This document shows, piece by piece, positions 28,981 through 29,169 of a DNA stretch of 29,169 bases; position 1 is the first letter of the stretch, and every line of letters begins with the position of its first letter. The DNA lies in contig JACRIA010000069.1 of assembly GCA_016215735.1 (NCBI GenBank), forward strand, positions 1-29,169. Direction: 5' to 3'. The notes under the pieces were generated by a model that was not told the DNA's origin, searched no databases, and was given only the letters and a program-made list of their open reading frames with translations. The position numbers were made by a program, and so were the translations under genes. Origin of the DNA: Candidatus Peregrinibacteria bacterium. GTDB lineage: Bacteria; Patescibacteriota; Gracilibacteria; UBA1369; UBA12463.

Positions 28981-29169
28981 TTATTTAGTCAATTCGTTTA
29001 TCGCGTCAACGGCTTTGCCGAATTTATCAACCTTGTCTTCCACTTTGTTTTTTAAATCTTCGGCTTGTTTGAGTTTTTCTTCGCCCTCTTTAGTCAGATT
29101 TTCAACGCTTGTCTGAATGTCGGTTTTCAGCTTGTCAACAGTGCTTATAATATCCGCGGTTCCGTTGAT
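28981..29169 (-). CDS. C-terminal part of a coiled-coil protein (partial)
   Basis: 62 codons are visible before the TAA at 28983-28981; the start is outside the window. The sequence (IISTVDKLKTDIQTSVENLT, EEKLKQAEDLKNKVEDKVDK) is an amphipathic charged helix with heptad-like spacing and no Cys or aromatic clusters. It could be the tail of a surface, LEA-like or apolipoprotein-like protein. No family can be assigned from this part. Confidence 0.6.
   Translation of the reverse strand: MNGTADIISTVDKLKTDIQTSVENLTKEGEEKLKQAEDLKNKVEDKVDKFGKAVDAINELTK

Overview
The window looks like a chromosome segment of a Candidate Phyla Radiation (Patescibacteria) bacterium. It is AT-rich and compact, and most genes have little or no Shine-Dalgarno sequence. 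The gene content fits this group: an AMP phosphorylase next to a ribose-1,5-bisphosphate isomerase, a ComEC without its metallo-beta-lactamase half, an acetate kinase/phosphotransacetylase pair, S-layer-homology proteins and a very Cys-rich zinc-ribbon protein. I cannot name the lineage. TGA is a stop codon here: it forms ATGA stop/start overlaps at iscS/iscU and jag/SLH-RlpA.

Layout. 1-5.6 kb: the 3' end of a probable lipoprotein gene, a TrmB-type regulator, a short ComEC and an 851-residue helical repeat protein. 5.7-9.2 kb: an adenosylcobalamin-type (class II) ribonucleotide reductase interrupted by a homing-endonuclease intein immediately before its catalytic Cys. A strong NrdR-box-like site and a promoter lie upstream. 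9.4-12.9 kb: a small gene with an in-frame TGA, the iscS-iscU pair, an orphan ORF with a clear sigma70-type promoter, and a Nudix hydrolase. 12.9-13.6 kb: tRNA-Glu and an RHH/RelE toxin-antitoxin pair. 13.7-17.35 kb (minus strand): rpmH-rnpA-yidC-jag, continuing into an SLH-RlpA protein and an FtsL-like protein, which links ribosome/RNase P, membrane insertion and cell-wall functions. 17.45-20.96 kb (plus strand): an SLH protein, a small membrane protein and a transmembrane PP2C-like/beta-propeller protein. The first and last of these are preceded by nearly identical promoters. 21.2-24.1 kb: AMP phosphorylase, R15P isomerase and dCMP deaminase in one probable operon (nucleotide salvage; RuBisCO is not in the window). 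24.3-26.1 kb: the Cys-rich protein and a fragment of a relative. 26.1-26.7 kb: a second toxin-antitoxin pair. 26.7-28.9 kb: pta-ackA (acetate and ATP formation). The window ends inside a coiled-coil ORF.

The most unusual signal is a family of small GC-rich palindromes spread through the AT-rich sequence. They have a conserved two-stem design whose arms change together between copies. One copy sits in frame inside the intein, one looks nested inside another, and others supply stop codons, intergenic spacers or C-terminal tails. This resembles the in-frame palindromic elements of Rickettsia. Two other palindrome types are also present: GGGACC hairpins between pta and ackA, and a GGGGACGGTTCTC cluster between convergent genes.
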